From NCBI GenBank assembly GCA_002355935.1, contig AP017895.1, positions 1,116,001 through 1,180,000 on the forward strand: 64,000 bases of DNA. Reading direction: 5' to 3'. Shown here in pieces: positions 47,241-57,943 of this stretch. The notes below the pieces were generated by a model. That model was not told the origin of the DNA, did no database searches, and worked only from the letters and a program-made list of their open reading frames with translations. The DNA comes from Rothia aeria (GTDB lineage Bacteria; Actinomycetota; Actinomycetes; Actinomycetales; Micrococcaceae). A program made the position numbers and the translations under genes. How positions within the stretch are numbered: the stretch's first letter is position 1; the number at the start of each line of letters is the position of its first letter.

Positions 47241-48350
47241 GTGGCAAAGAACAACAAAGCTGAGAGCGTATCCCGCGTTCCCGAGGAGGGCCGCGCCAAG
47301 GCTATCGAAGCCGTCATGGCGAAAATCGATAAGAACTACGGTAAGGGTGCCGTGATGCGCCTAGGGGATAAAGAAACCACTAAGACTGAAGTAATCCCCA
47401 CCGGCGCCATCGCTCTAGATGCGGCTCTGGGCATCGGTGGTTTGCCGCGCGGGCGTGTTATTGAGGTGTACGGCCCTGAATCCTCCGGTAAAACCACTGT
47501 GGCACTTCACGCTGTAGCGAACGCACAGAAAGCTGGCGGGGTGGCTGCATTTATTGACGCCGAGCACGCACTTGACCCGGTGTACGCAGCTAAATTGGGT
47601 GTTGATACTGATGCCTTGCTGGTCTCCCAGCCGGATACCGGTGAGCAGGCGCTTGAGATTATGGATATGCTGGTTGGCTCCGGCGCCATCGACATTATTG
47701 TGGTGGACTCTGTTGCAGCATTGGTCCCGCGCGCCGAGATTGAAGGCGATATGGGTGACTCGCATGTAGGTCTGCAGGCACGCCTCATGAGTCAGGCGCT
47801 GCGCAAGATTACCGGGCGCCTGTCAGCAACCGGCACCACCGCCATCTTCATTAACCAGCTCCGTGAAAAAATCGGCGTGTTCTTTGGGTCCCCCGAGACC
47901 ACCACCGGCGGTAAAGCCTTGAAGTTCTATGCTTCAGTACGTATTGATATTCGCCGTATCGAGACCCTCAAAGATGGCGCAAACCCGATTGGTAACCGCA
48001 CGCGTGCCAAGATTGTGAAGAATAAGATGGCCCCGCCCTTCAAACAGGCTGAGTTCGACATTCTCTACGGTGAAGGTATCTCGGTTGAAGGCGGCATTCT
48101 TGACTTGGCGGTGGAACACGATATTGTGAAGAAATCCGGTGCCTGGTTCACCTATGAAGGGGAGCAGCTGGGGCAGGGACGTGAGAACGTGCGTAAACTG
48201 CTCAAGGACAACCCCGAACTCACCGAAGAACTGCAGTACAAGGTACTGGTGAAACTGGGAGTTATCGAGCCTGAGGAAGAGGAAACCGCTGAGGAGGCCG
48301 GTGCCGCCCCCGAGGTTGATCCCTTGGACGAAATCGCTGAGGAAATCTAA
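47241..48350 (+). CDS. recA: Recombinase RecA
   Basis: Strand-exchange ATPase and co-protease for LexA self-cleavage. 369 residues: [15 protein letters not shown] (Walker A at about 78-85), [15 protein letters not shown] (Walker B), the L1/L2 DNA-binding loops around [18 protein letters not shown] and [20 protein letters not shown], and an acidic tail. GTG 47241 follows GAGGTAAC. recX follows, with a strong hairpin between. Confidence 0.98.
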   Translation: MAKNNKAESVSRVPEEGRAKAIEAVMAKIDKNYGKGAVMRLGDKETTKTEVIPTGAIALDAALGIGGLPRGRVIEVYGPESSGKTTVALHAVANAQKAGGVAAFIDAEHALDPVYAAKLGVDTDALLVSQPDTGEQALEIMDMLVGSGAIDIIVVDSVAALVPRAEIEGDMGDSHVGLQARLMSQALRKITGRLSATGTTAIFINQLREKIGVFFGSPETTTGGKALKFYASVRIDIRRIETLKDGANPIGNRTRAKIVKNKMAPPFKQAEFDILYGEGISVEGGILDLAVEHDIVKKSGAWFTYEGEQLGQGRENVRKLLKDNPELTEELQYKVLVKLGVIEPEEEETAEEAGAAPEVDPLDEIAEEI

Positions 48351-48364
48351 TAAGTATGCCGAGC

Positions 48365-48401
48365 GTGTGCCGCGTAACCCGCATCAGGGTACGCGGCACA
48401 C
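48365..48401 (+). terminator. Attenuator-like hairpin between recA and recX
   Basis: GTGTGCCGCGT (48365-48375) pairs with ACGCGGCACAC (48391-48401), with CCC/GGG inside. No T-run. It would let most transcripts end after recA and keep RecX low, as known in E. coli; the parallel is inferred. Confidence 0.6.
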
Positions 48402-48475
48402 ACCGCATAAGTGCTGTAAAGACATCATGGTATTCAGCAGGAACTAAACATTACAGGGTGTGGGAAAGGAAACGA

Positions 48476-49723
48476 ATGAGCGACTGGTTAGCGGACGCCT
48501 GGGGCGAGAACCCTCTGCTGGCCTCCGACCGTGCACAAAAGCAGCGGCCGCAGCAGCATTCAAAACCCACCCCGCCTGCCCAATGGTGGGGGAATGCTGA
48601 GGTGAAAAACACTCCGGAGCCTCCCTCAGACACTCCGGGTCTCCGCCAGAACGATAACGAAAAGCAGCGGGAAGAGAAACCGAACAGCCAGAGGGCTCAC
48701 CAGAGCACAGACTTTCCTGAGTGGCACCCGGCCGCCCTTGGGATTGACGAAGATGCACTGGGTATAGGTTCGGGCATCGGCCCAAGCACATTATCTGCTG
48801 ACGCAATACCTCCGCATACTACCCCAGCAGAAGAGACAGCACCGGGGTGGGAACAGACAATACCTCACGCCCTGCGGCGCGTTCTGCGGGCAGGACGCAC
48901 AAGGCAGAAAATACCAGTCAGCCAGCACGCACGGCCCGCCGTTATAATCCCGACAGGAAAAAAGGGTTCCGTCGCCCCCGCAATAACAACTCTCCGTTCG
49001 CCCCAGCGATCGGGGCTCAACGCTCGTCAGAACAGGAAAATTCACGCACCCACAACCCGCAGCAAAAAGCTGGAACCCGGCGTCTTTTCCGTGAAGGGAG
49101 CGCCTTAAACGATGCACTCACCCCGAAGAGGAGACACTCATTCGGGGTATCGCGGCGGAAGAAAACCAGAAAATCCCTGGGACTCGTGGGCGCGCCGCGA
49201 GCACTCAAGCACGTCGAGAAGAAACAGACCCATATACGCGGGCGAAAACCATTGTCTATAACCAGCTGGCGTATTCGGCGAAATCCCGCGCGCAGCTGCA
49301 CAAAAACTGGAATCTAAAGGGTTTGAGGCTGAGCTGATCGAACCACTCCTCGACAAATTTGAGGCGGCGCACCTGATTGATGACGCCGAGTACGCGCGTT
49401 CCTTCGTAACCCAGCGAGGCACAGGCAAAAAGCTTTCCCGAAGCGCCCTGCGCCGTGAGCTCAAAGAGCGAGGAATTACCGGCGACCTTGCCGAAGAGGC
49501 ACTTGCTGCACGCACCGATGAGGACGAACGCCGTGACGCCGCCGAATTAGTGCGCAAAAAACTGCGGCCCGCCATGAACTTCTCAGACCGTACCGAGAAG
49601 GAGAAAATCATGCGTCGCCTGGTAGGAATGCTAGCCCGCCGCGGGTATTCTTCGTCGGTGGCTTTCTCGGTGGTGAAAGAAGAAATCGAGAGGTACTGCA
49701 GCGAGTGGGAAGAAGACAGCTGA
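48476..49723 (+). CDS. recX: Regulatory protein RecX (about three frameshifts)
   Basis: RecX caps RecA filaments. The conserved C-terminal part is AKTIVYNQLAYSAKSRAQLH, then KFEAAHLIDDAEYARSFV, ALRRELKERGITGDLAEEAL and a last helical repeat to the stop at 49721-49723. Adding A to AAAAA (49302-49306) gives HKKLESKGFEAEL, clearly right. Adding G at 49096-49098 gives REGERLKRC, and A at 48908-48911 gives RQKNTSQPART; these two are less certain. ATG 48476 (MSDWLADAWGENPLL) follows AAAGGA. The result has about 415 residues, with a low-complexity N-terminal half of about 200 residues that is longer than usual. Confidence 0.85.
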
Positions 49724-49761
49724 GCTGTCTCACAAGAGCCGTGACCGATACGAGATCATCT

Positions 49762-50771
49762 ATGCAGCCGTTACAAGAACTTCGTGCCAGGCGTATGATC
49801 GCCCAGCTCCTCGCCCCAAGCGCAGCGCATCGCGATATAGGGGTAGACGCTGACACTCTGCGGCAAGAGACGAACGCTGCGGTATATGCCTTAGACCATC
49901 TCTACGCTGTTCAGGGGCAAAACTATAACGCCGGTGTGCGCGCCATTGCGCTACGAGCTGGGTGCAGTACTGACACAGTTCTTGAAGGCATTCACGACTA
50001 CAGCATTGTGCGTTCGTGGCCCATGCGCGGGACACTCCACTTTTTGACTCTCAATAGTGCAGATTCGCTGTATGCTGCTGTCGCCGGCCGAGGCGCGAAG
50101 CCTCAGCCCGCCTATATGCGTCAATGTAACTTTACGCTCAAAGACTTCGAACGGTGGCGTGAGCACCTTCATGACGCTTTACAAACCAGGGACATCTTGA
50201 GCCGCTCACCCGCACTGATCTCTACACCATTCTGTGCGAATACGGCTATAGCGGGCCAAGATCGCGGCGCAGCCACCTCATTCGACTCTACGGCGGTGAG
50301 GGCACGGTTCTCCAGGGGCCGCTTCGGGAAAAAGAAGAAAGCTTCGTGCACCGTGACTCCATACCTGTGCCCCGCACAAAATACGAGCGAAAACAGGCAC
50401 TGGCTGAACTGGGTACACGTTATATATGCGGTCACGGGCCAGTGACCGCGGAGGATCTGCGCTGGTGGGCTGGGATTACAATAACCGATGCCCGGTATGC
50501 ATTTAAACATGCTCGCCGTACCCAGACTATTGTGCTGGGTGGACAAGAATATGCGGTAGGTTCCTGGCAAGAAGGCGTTACCCGTTCGGAGCTCAGAGAT
50601 GCGCTCAACCGCGAGCTTAGTCTCCCGGCCTTCGACGAGTATCTGCTGGGGTACGCCGATAAGAGTTTTGCATTGCGTGAGGAACTGCGTCCGCAGGTTC
50701 TCACCTGGAACGGAATGAGCTGGGATTTTACGCTTGCCGCCGGTGAGGCAACCGGGCGAGCCAGCACATAA
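49762..50771 (+). CDS. Winged-helix DNA-binding domain protein, HTH_42/AlkZ-like (frameshifted)
   Basis: RSWPMRGTLHFLTLNSADSL near residues 90-109 is typical of the HTH_42 superfamily that includes the DNA glycosylases AlkX/AlkZ; VTAEDLRWWAGITITDARYA and LPAFDEYLLGYADKSFAL are later conserved blocks. One G added to GGG at 50189-50191 gives RGHLEPLTRTDLYTILCEYG and joins both frames; the joined protein has about 336 residues. Base-excision activity on alkylated DNA is possible but not shown. ATG 49762 has a weak ribosome site. It lies just after recX. Confidence 0.75.
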
Positions 50772-50808
50772 GTGCCATCAGCCTCAGAGGTCCAGCAGCA
50801 TCTTCTGC

Positions 50809-51824
50809 CTATTTGACATTCCCCAGGCGTTTGGCCAGATCAACCAGCGCCGTATCCTTCGAATCTCCGGTGCGTAGGAGCAGCATCATCAGCTCGGCAC
50901 TTTGCCGCCGGATACGCCCCAGCAGATGGGCGCGCTCGCCGTGAGAGTACAGCTCCATGAGGGTGCAGGCTGTCACGGCGGCGCATACCGCCAGATCTTC
51001 CGCTAGGTGCGTATCCAATGGGGTGTCCCCAAAGAGCGCCGCGAAGAGGCGGGGTACGGTACGTTCCCGGTTCACCTCATAATTCGGGTACCCCGGTGAG
51101 GACGGGAACCCCAGCATCGCCTCCACAAAGGGGAACCCCCGGTGGTGGATGCACGCCCCTTCCGCGTCGAAAGCCCGCACCGTATCTCGCGCCGAACCAA
51201 ACAGCACATTGTGAGGGGAAAAATCTCCCGAAGAGAACATGTACACCTGCCCGCGGTTCAGCGTGAACTGCTCAGGCACCGGGGGCGTTTCGTAAAAAAC
51301 GGCTGAACCACGCGGCGAAACCGGTAGGCCATTTCGATGAGCGTCTGCTGCTGTTCACCCAGTTCCTCAAGCTCAACGTCTTCGGGAACCTGCAACCCGT
51401 CAGCCTCGGGGTATAGCGACGCTAACCCGTTCTCAGCGAGCGCGGGGGAGGGCATAGCACCGGGGTGCTGAGCTTTCCGGTCTGCCTTCGCCAGTGCTTT
51501 ACGGTACCGTTCAACGGCGCGGGGCATGACTCCCGCTTCCGCTAGTGCGTTCCACACGGACAGGTATGAGTCTACTGCGAACGCGAGATATCCGGGTGGG
51601 GTTTGGGCTGTGCTTGGCAGGAGCGCATCACCCACGGCACGGGCGTCGGCAAACGCCACGTCTTCGAGGGCCACGCACCGCAGGGCATTGTCGGCGCCGT
51701 AGAGGTGGGGGAACACCCCGGGGGCCAGCTCCCCAAGAGCCACCAGCCCGTGACGTTCCCGCAGGTACCCGAAACCACCCGAGTTTTTCGCCGAATCCTG
51801 CCGCCGGTACCATTTTAGAATCAT
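50809..51824 (-). CDS. Aminoglycoside-phosphotransferase/kinase-like protein (frameshifted)
   Basis: Kinase-like fold: N-lobe [17 protein letters not shown] and VALEDVAF, catalytic-loop-like SSGDFSPHNVLFG, then a metal-loop position FDAEGACIHHRGFPF. One T on the reverse strand (A-run 51294-51299 on +) restores VQPFFYETPPVPEQFTLNRG and joins both parts; about 338 residues. Compared with canonical HGD-x-x-x-x-N, the first His is Ser, and the DFD/DWE-type motif is weak, so activity is uncertain. ATG 51824 overlaps the upstream gene's stop by four bases. Confidence 0.65.
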
Positions 51825-52117
51825 AGTGGAGGGGCATCACCCGCTGCCTCGTACCGCACCCGCAGCACCACCGAACGCATACCGGTACCCAAAATGGTCA
51901 CGGCAAGCGGCTCCCTGCCTGTGAAGACTGCCAGGGAACAGGCCCAGAGGATGGCTTGTGCGGCGTCCTCGCGGAAGGTACCGGAATCGGCGGGGGCGTG
52001 GTTTTTTGCGGGGGAGTAGGTGTCGATGGCTGATTCGATCAGCCCGGTCACTATACTTTCTATAGAGTCGGGGGCCATTGAGTCACCGGTTGAAGAATTA
52101 CTAAGGGGTACCTGCAT
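51821..52117 (-). CDS. Uncharacterised 98-residue protein coupled to the kinase-like gene
   Basis: 98 residues, Ser/Ala-rich with a helical middle ([20 protein letters not shown]) and a beta-like end ([20 protein letters not shown]). ATG 52117 on the reverse strand; its TGA overlaps the next ATG (51824). It is divergent from miaB with only 39 nt between starts, so the two promoters must overlap. No family recognised. Confidence 0.55.
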   Translation of the reverse strand: MQVPLSNSSTGDSMAPDSIESIVTGLIESAIDTYSPAKNHAPADSGTFREDAAQAILWACSLAVFTGREPLAVTILGTGMRSVVLRVRYEAAGDAPPL

Positions 52118-52156
52118 AGAGCCATTATCCCCATCCGTTACCCTAAAGGCGTGAGC

Positions 52157-53662
52157 ATGACCATCAGCGAAACCACAGAATCCCCTCAAACCAGCCTACG
52201 CACCTACGAAGTGCGCACATTTGGCTGTCAGATGAATGTGCACGATTCCGAGCGGATGGCGGGCCTTCTGGAGGCGAGCGGGTATGTGCGTGCCGCTGAA
52301 GGTGAAGAGCCTGACCTCGTGGTGTTTAACACTTGCGCGGTGCGCGAGAACGCATCGAACCGTCTCTACGGGCATTTGGGGCAGTTGGCCTCTGTGAAGC
52401 GACGCCACGAAGGCATGCAGATTGCTGTGGGTGGGTGCCTGGCTCAAAAAGACCAGAACACCATTATCGAAAAAGCCCCCTGGGTGGATGTCGTGTTCGG
52501 CACCCACAATATTGGCTCGCTCCCCACGCTCCTTGAACGCGCCCGCCACAATCATGAGGCGCAGGCGGAACTGCTTGAATCGCTTGAGGTGTTCCCCTCG
52601 ACCCTGCCCACGAAACGCGATCATGTGTACTCGGGCTGGGTGTCAATCTCTGTAGGATGCAACAACACCTGTACCTTCTGCATCGTGCCGTCACTGCGCG
52701 GTAAAGAGAAAGATCGTCGACCCGGTGATATCCTTGCCGAAGTTCAAGCGCTCGTCGATGACGGCGCGATCGAAGTAACTCTGCTGGGGCAGAACGTGAA
52801 CTCCTACGGCGTGGAATTTGGGGACCGTCAGGCATTCTCTAAACTATTGCGCGCCTGCGGTGATATTGAGGGGCTGGAACGAGTACGGTTCACCTCACCG
52901 CATCCGGCTATGTTCACCGACGATGTGATAGAAGCGATGGCAGAGACCCCGAACGTCATGCCTGTTCTGCATATGCCGCTTCAATCGGGATCGGATAAGG
53001 TGCTCAAAGACATGCGCCGCTCATACCGATCCAAGAAATTCTTGGGCATTTTAGAGAAGGTGCGCGAGCGCATTCCGCACGCTGTCATTACCACCGATAT
53101 TATCGTGGGGTTCCCCGGTGAGAGTGAAGAAGACTTCCAGGATACGCTGAACGTAGTGGAGCAGGCGCGGTTCTCATCAGCGTTTACCTTCCAGTACTCG
53201 ATTCGCCCCGGCACCCCGGCGGCAACTATGGAAAACCAGATTCCAAAAGATGTTGTGCAGGAGCGCTACGAACGCCTAGTGGCTCTGCAGGACCGTATTG
53301 CGGGCGAAGAGAACCGTAAACAGTTGGGCAAGACTGTCGAGCTGATGGTTGTCGCCGAGTCTGGACGTAAAGCGCAGCAGACGCATCGTCTGGCGGGCCG
53401 CGGACCGGATCAGCGCCTCGTACATTTTTCGGTGCCCGCTGGATGCGAAAAGCCTCGCCCTGGAGACATGGTGACCGTTCCTATCACTGAAGCAGGGTCA
53501 TTCCATCTGATTTCAGATCCCACCGCTGAGCAGTATCAGCTTCGCCGCACTCGCGCCGGGGACGCCTGGGACCGTTCGCAGGCCGAATCCTGCGGTGCCG
53601 GAACTACCCAAGTTTCGGGCGGCCCGGTGGGGCTTGGTATGCCCACTATCGGCCCGAAGTAA
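52157..53662 (+). CDS. miaB: tRNA-2-methylthio-N6-dimethylallyladenosine synthase
   Basis: Radical-SAM methylthiotransferase that adds ms2 to i6A37, acting on the product of MiaA (53904). Three N-terminal cluster cysteines are in [20 protein letters not shown] and [10 protein letters not shown]; the radical-SAM motif is [18 protein letters not shown]; a TRAM domain follows ([20 protein letters not shown]). About 501 residues. ATG 52157 after AAAGG is preferred to GTG 52151. It ends before a clear terminator. Confidence 0.96.
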   Translation: MTISETTESPQTSLRTYEVRTFGCQMNVHDSERMAGLLEASGYVRAAEGEEPDLVVFNTCAVRENASNRLYGHLGQLASVKRRHEGMQIAVGGCLAQKDQNTIIEKAPWVDVVFGTHNIGSLPTLLERARHNHEAQAELLESLEVFPSTLPTKRDHVYSGWVSISVGCNNTCTFCIVPSLRGKEKDRRPGDILAEVQALVDDGAIEVTLLGQNVNSYGVEFGDRQAFSKLLRACGDIEGLERVRFTSPHPAMFTDDVIEAMAETPNVMPVLHMPLQSGSDKVLKDMRRSYRSKKFLGILEKVRERIPHAVITTDIIVGFPGESEEDFQDTLNVVEQARFSSAFTFQYSIRPGTPAATMENQIPKDVVQERYERLVALQDRIAGEENRKQLGKTVELMVVAESGRKAQQTHRLAGRGPDQRLVHFSVPAGCEKPRPGDMVTVPITEAGSFHLISDPTAEQYQLRRTRAGDAWDRSQAESCGAGTTQVSGGPVGLGMPTIGPK

Positions 53663-53751
53663 GGCGGCTCAGCCCCCACATTGTGGGAGTGTCGTTCCTG
53701 ATCCGGTGGCCGAACTGCCGGTAGTATATAAGTACATCCTTTCTGTTCACG

Positions 53752-53784
53752 AGGTGGAGCCTAATCTGCTCCACCTTGTGTTTT
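53752..53784 (+). terminator. Terminator after miaB
   Basis: AGGTGGAGC (53752-53760) pairs perfectly with GCTCCACCT (53768-53776) over seven bases, followed by TGTGTTTT. Shorter CCCAC/GTGGG stem lies just after the miaB stop. Confidence 0.75.
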
Positions 53785-53806
53785 ATATCACTCATAATGG
53801 TTTCTC

Positions 53807-53835
53807 GGTGGGGAAGAAACTTTCCCAGCCCCACC
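53807..53835 (+). other. Second hairpin before miaA
   Basis: GGTGGGG (53807-53813) pairs with CCCCACC (53829-53835); GGGAA/TTCCC inside gives an alternative stem. Reading on either strand is possible. Confidence 0.4.
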
Positions 53836-53890
53836 TTAAAGAACTTGCCTAGCGGCAGCACATTCTCGCAATAGCCAATGAACCCGCCGG

Positions 53891-53896
53891 TAGAAT
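53891..53896 (+). promoter_or_regulatory. Candidate -10 box of miaA, possibly leaderless
   Basis: TAGAAT ends seven bases before the ATG at 53904, which has no ribosome site. No good -35 seen. The arrangement repeats that at 34020 and 38388. Confidence 0.4.
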
Positions 53897-53903
53897 GGTG
53901 CCC

Positions 53904-54873
53904 ATGACCTCACCAGCACCGGCTAAAACCCCGTCTCGTCCCATTCTCGCTGTCGTTGGCCCCACCGGCACCGGAAAAAGCGCTCTGGCCGTTGCGCTCG
54001 CCAAAAACTGGGGGGTGAATGCATTAACGCCGATTCCATGCAGTTCTATAGGGGTATGAACATCGGTACCGCAAAAATTACTCCCGCCGAAACCCAAGGT
54101 GTTGCGCATTATCTGATCGATATTATGGACCTCACCGAAGAGGCGTCCGTTGCCGAGTTTCAGGCACACGCTCGTGAAGTTATTACCGACATTACCAGCC
54201 GTGGAAAATACCCCATCCTGGTGGGGGATCGGGGCTTTATGTGCGTGCTGCCCTCGATAAACTTGAACTGCCCGGTACCGACCCTGCGGTGCGTGCCCGC
54301 CTTGAAGAAGAAAGCAGGGCCCACGGCATCGGGGCGCTTCGGGCACGCCTGGCGGACGTAGACCCGGACTCGGCCGCCAAACTGAACGATGAACGGCGCA
54401 TTATTCGGGCACTTGAGGTGTATGAGGTAACGGGGCGCCCCTTCTCTGCGTTTATGCCCACCCGCGAGTACGTGAGCGACACTTTGCAGATCGGGCTGAA
54501 CATGGACCGTGCTCGTCTGCACGAACGGCTCCACGACCGTGTGGTGGCTATGGAAAAGGCGGGGCTCTTGGCGGAAGTTGAGCAGCTTGTTGATCGGGGG
54601 CTACGTCAGGGTAAAACAGCCTCCCGCGCCATCGGGTACGCCCAGTTTTTACGCGCCTTTGAAGCCCAAACATCCGGGGCAGATCAACGATACACGGTGG
54701 CGCAGGCGATCGAAGACACAACTGTTGCTACCCGCCAGTTTGCCCGCCGCCAGCTCACCTGGTTCCGGGCCGACCCGCGCGTGCACTGGTTCGACGCCGA
54801 ATCCCCGACCCTCCTTGAGGATACGCTCACGCTCATACAGGGCTATATTGCAGGTTCTGCTAACCTAGCCTAA
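53904..54873 (+). CDS. miaA: tRNA dimethylallyltransferase (two frameshifts)
   Basis: Adds the isopentenyl group to A37 of tRNAs reading U-starting codons. [19 protein letters not shown] is the P-loop; adding A to AAAAA (54003-54007) gives [20 protein letters not shown], and adding G to GGGGG (54223-54227) gives [40 protein letters not shown] and [15 protein letters not shown] are later family motifs. Joined length about 323 residues, normal for MiaA. Located between miaB and dapF, the actinobacterial order. Confidence 0.94.
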
Positions 54874-54965
54874 ACCACTACTCAACCTGTAGGGTTTGTT
54901 ACAGAAGCCCGTCGGCACATTAGAATTTAGGAAGCAGCTCAACTCAATAAACCCTAAGAAGACTT

Positions 54966-56123
54966 ATGACCACACTGGAAGCCCACTCGCCGCCCACCCT
55001 GCGTGACGCATTACTGAGCCGTGAGAACTCCCTAAATTTCATACGATTAATGCTGGCGGTTGCGGTGATTATCTCGCACGCCCCATACCTGGTTCTTGGG
55101 GTGGAGGTAACCAGCGCAATACCTGTGCTGAACCTCAGCCACCTGTTGGGTGACTATGCGGTGAACATGTTTTTCTGCATCTCTGGTTTTCTGATCGCCC
55201 ATAGCGCCCAGCGCGGCACCTTCGGTGGCTACCTGAAACGGCGTATACTCCGTATTTTCCCGGCCTACTGGGCCTCAATCCTGTTTGTTGTATGCATTGG
55301 TGCACCACTGGCGAACTATACCGCGCACTCAGGTAGCCCGTGGACAGCACAGGGGGCTTTGGAGTATGTGGGCCACAACTTCGACTTATTCTTCCTGCAG
55401 TATTCGCTTTTTGACGGACCCTCCCATTTGCCCTACGAAAACTCCTGGAATGGCTCGGCATGGACACTCAGCTACGAGTTCTTGGGGTACTTGGTGCTCA
55501 TCCCAATCTTTTACCTGCCCGCGTTGAAACGAAATTCTCACAGGGTGGTACCCATGGTGTACCTGTTGAGCCTGCTGCCGTTTTTTATTTTTACTGCCGC
55601 TGGGGCGACAAACAATACGTTTTGGGAGGTGGCACGCCTGTACCCCATGTTTTTTGCGGGCGCACTCCTGTACGTTTGGGGGAATAAAATCAGGCTCCAC
55701 CCGCAGGCAGCCTTAGCGTGTTTCTTGGTTCCTTTTGCCCTGCAGTTCGTAGCCCCTAGCGTGGTGTTACAGCTTATCCAGCCCGCCTACGCGTACGGTA
55801 TCTTGGCGTTGGGGGCGCTTATCCGTGTCCCGCTGTGCCGCCGGAATGACATCTCTTACGGCATGTATATCTACGCGTGGCCGGTGCAGGTGATCCTTCT
55901 CATGCTTGGCAGCGAGCCGCTGGGGTGGGTGCTCAATGCGCTGCTGACCATTGTCGTGACCGTGCCTATTGCCTGGTTCTCGTGGCGGTATATCGAAAAA
56001 CCGGCTATGGCGTTGAAACACTGGCAGCTTATCCCCACTAAGCCCGTTGACCGCCAGACGGAAGCGGGCGGCACCGAGGCACACCCCGTGCTGGTGCAGG
56101 TAAGCACACCCCAGAAGCGGTAG
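54966..56123 (+). CDS. Acyltransferase-3 family membrane protein
   Basis: 385 residues with about ten membrane segments and no SGNH domain, unlike the gene at 34742. LNFIRLMLAVAVIISHAPYL, MFFCISGFLIAHSAQRG and GSAWTLSYEFLGYLVLIPIF are typical: the first His is catalytic in the family. The target could be a cell-wall or exported glycan or lipid; not decidable. ATG 54966 follows AAGAAG. It splits the usual miaA-dapF neighbourhood, so it may be an insertion. Confidence 0.88.
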   Translation: MTTLEAHSPPTLRDALLSRENSLNFIRLMLAVAVIISHAPYLVLGVEVTSAIPVLNLSHLLGDYAVNMFFCISGFLIAHSAQRGTFGGYLKRRILRIFPAYWASILFVVCIGAPLANYTAHSGSPWTAQGALEYVGHNFDLFFLQYSLFDGPSHLPYENSWNGSAWTLSYEFLGYLVLIPIFYLPALKRNSHRVVPMVYLLSLLPFFIFTAAGATNNTFWEVARLYPMFFAGALLYVWGNKIRLHPQAALACFLVPFALQFVAPSVVLQLIQPAYAYGILALGALIRVPLCRRNDISYGMYIYAWPVQVILLMLGSEPLGWVLNALLTIVVTVPIAWFSWRYIEKPAMALKHWQLIPTKPVDRQTEAGGTEAHPVLVQVSTPQKR

Positions 56124-56168
56124 AATTCTCACAGAGACACCGCACAACTACGAAGGGGCAACGAACGC

Positions 56169-57127
56169 ATGAGCGAGAACGCATCAGCCTGGGCAGATCT
56201 TACCGGGCGCACCCTCACCAAAGGGCAGGGCACCGGTAACGATTTTATTTTCATCACTGACCCCAAAGCCGAGGCGGTGCTTGACGCCGATCTGGTGGCG
56301 CGTGTGTGCGACCGTCATTTCGGGCTGGGCGCCGATGGGTTTATTCGCGCTGCGCATACCGAAACGTTCTCTACGGGGCAGAAAATCCTGGAAAAACACC
56401 CCGAGGCCACCTGGTTCATGGATTACCGCAACGCCGATGGCACGATCTCAGAAATGTGCGGGAACGGTGTGCGCGCCTTCGTTGAGTATCTGCGCACCGA
56501 GGGGCTGATCAGCCTTGAAGTGGGAGAACACGTGAGTATTGGCACCCGCGCCGGGGTAAAAACTGTGGCCCGCACCGACACCGGGTATGCCGTAGATATG
56601 GGCCCCTGGAGCTTTATCCACGGTGATGCCGCGCGTGAGGGCGGTGAAGACTCGCAGGTTTCCGCACGCGGGCTTAAGACCCCGCGCCCGGCTTTATCCA
56701 TCTCTATGGGCAACCCGCACACCGTGGTCATGCTCGGCAGCGACGGGAAACTCGACGGCTTAGACCTAGGCGTCGCCCCAGTGGTCACCCCCGCCCGGAG
56801 AACGGCACGAATGTGGAGTTCGTGGTGCCTCTCGAACTGGAGCATGACTCCGGCGATATTGGGGTCTTAGGGGAGCAGTCTGAGGTGGGAGCTATTCGTC
56901 TGCGTGTGCACGAACGTGGTGTGGGGGAGACCCTCTCCTGCGGCACAGGCGCGTGCGCAGCTGCCGCAGCCACCCGCTTCTGGGGAGGGGAGGACGCACC
57001 CGACGAGTGGCTCGTACATGTTCCTGGAGGCACCCTCGCGGTGACCTTCGTCTTAGGCCCCGACGACCTAGAGCACGTGGTCCTCGCTGGGGGCGCACAG
57101 ATGGTGTATACGGCGCAGCTGAGCTAG
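56169..57127 (+). CDS. dapF: Diaminopimelate epimerase (frameshifted)
   Basis: Interconverts LL- and meso-DAP, the lysine and peptidoglycan precursor. The two catalytic cysteines are present: MCGNGVRAFVEYL (Cys97) and LSCGTGACAAAAATRF. TKGQGTGNDFIFITDP is the N-terminal motif. Adding C to CCC at 56794-56796 gives TPAPENGTNVEFVV and joins the halves; the product has about 319 residues. ATG 56169 follows GAAGGGGCAACG. Confidence 0.94.
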
Positions 57128-57175
57128 CCGTACCCCACGCCCCGTGCGCCTGTATGCGCCGGGGACGGAAGCGGG

Positions 57176-57793
57176 TTAGGAGCGAAGAACCTCCAGCACA
57201 CGGAACCCTTTAGAAGTAGCGTACCTGCTTACCGTGAACTCTCCCTCGAACCGCTCTAAGAAGTGCGCATCCAGCCATTTCTGCAAAGAGTCAGACCCCA
57301 AATTCTTTTGAACCACCAGATAGGCTGCACCACCGGGAGCGAGTCGCGGAAGCCACGTGAGCAGAATATTGTGCAGAACCTCTTTACCCACGCGAATTGG
57401 AGGATTGGACCAGATAGTATCGAAACGTAACGTGGGATCTACCTCATCGGGGGTGCTCACCGAGACGTTCTGCAGCCCCAAAGCTCGGGCATTCTGTTCG
57501 GTGAGCGAGAGCGAACGGGAATTCACATCTACCGCATGAACCTCAGCCTGCGGGGCGAGCATCGCTAAAGATAGCGCGATGGGCCCCCAGCCACACCCAA
57601 TATCGAGCATATATTTCCCGTGCGGGGCAGGTGCCTGCCCCAAAAGGACAGCGGTGCCTTTGTCTATTCCCGAAGGACTAAAAATACCGTTAGCGGTCGT
57701 TACAGAAACTTCACGACCCGCCAGCTCAACTTGAACCGTGCGCGGCTTGAACTCGGTTTCAGGGGACGAGGAAAAATAATGCTGTTCGCTCAT
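57176..57793 (-). CDS. RsmC/RlmG-type class I SAM methyltransferase
   Basis: 205 residues. MLDIGCGWGPIALSLAMLAP is the SAM-binding motif and WSNPPIRVGK the NPP(Y) catalytic motif of base N-methyltransferases; FSPSGIDKGTAVLL precedes. It fits the 16S rRNA m2G methyltransferase-like group. Target site not known. ATG 57793 on the reverse strand; convergent with dapF (48 nt between stops). Confidence 0.82.
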   Translation of the reverse strand: MSEQHYFSSSPETEFKPRTVQVELAGREVSVTTANGIFSPSGIDKGTAVLLGQAPAPHGKYMLDIGCGWGPIALSLAMLAPQAEVHAVDVNSRSLSLTEQNARALGLQNVSVSTPDEVDPTLRFDTIWSNPPIRVGKEVLHNILLTWLPRLAPGGAAYLVVQKNLGSDSLQKWLDAHFLERFEGEFTVSRYATSKGFRVLEVLRS

Positions 57794-57903
57794 GCCTACC
57801 AGTGTACGGGACGTATTACGCCCACGCCCCGCAGCAGCCCGCTCCTACCAGCCACCGATTCCAGCGCACTGACTGTGCTGCGGGCATGAGGTAACGGAAC
57901 ACC

Positions 57904-57932
57904 GCGACAGCCCCGCATCCGCCCGGTAGAAT
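57904..57932 (+). promoter_or_regulatory. Candidate promoter of hflX
   Basis: GCGACA (57904-57909) and TAGAAT (57927-57932) with a 17-base spacer. The ATG follows 11 nt later with AGGAACC as ribosome site. This is the best-spaced promoter I see. Confidence 0.5.
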
Positions 57933-57943
57933 AGGAACCACCT

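Noticed and set aside
53595-53852. Small forward frame after miaB
   Set aside because: It overlaps the miaB end and runs through a terminator and a second hairpin.
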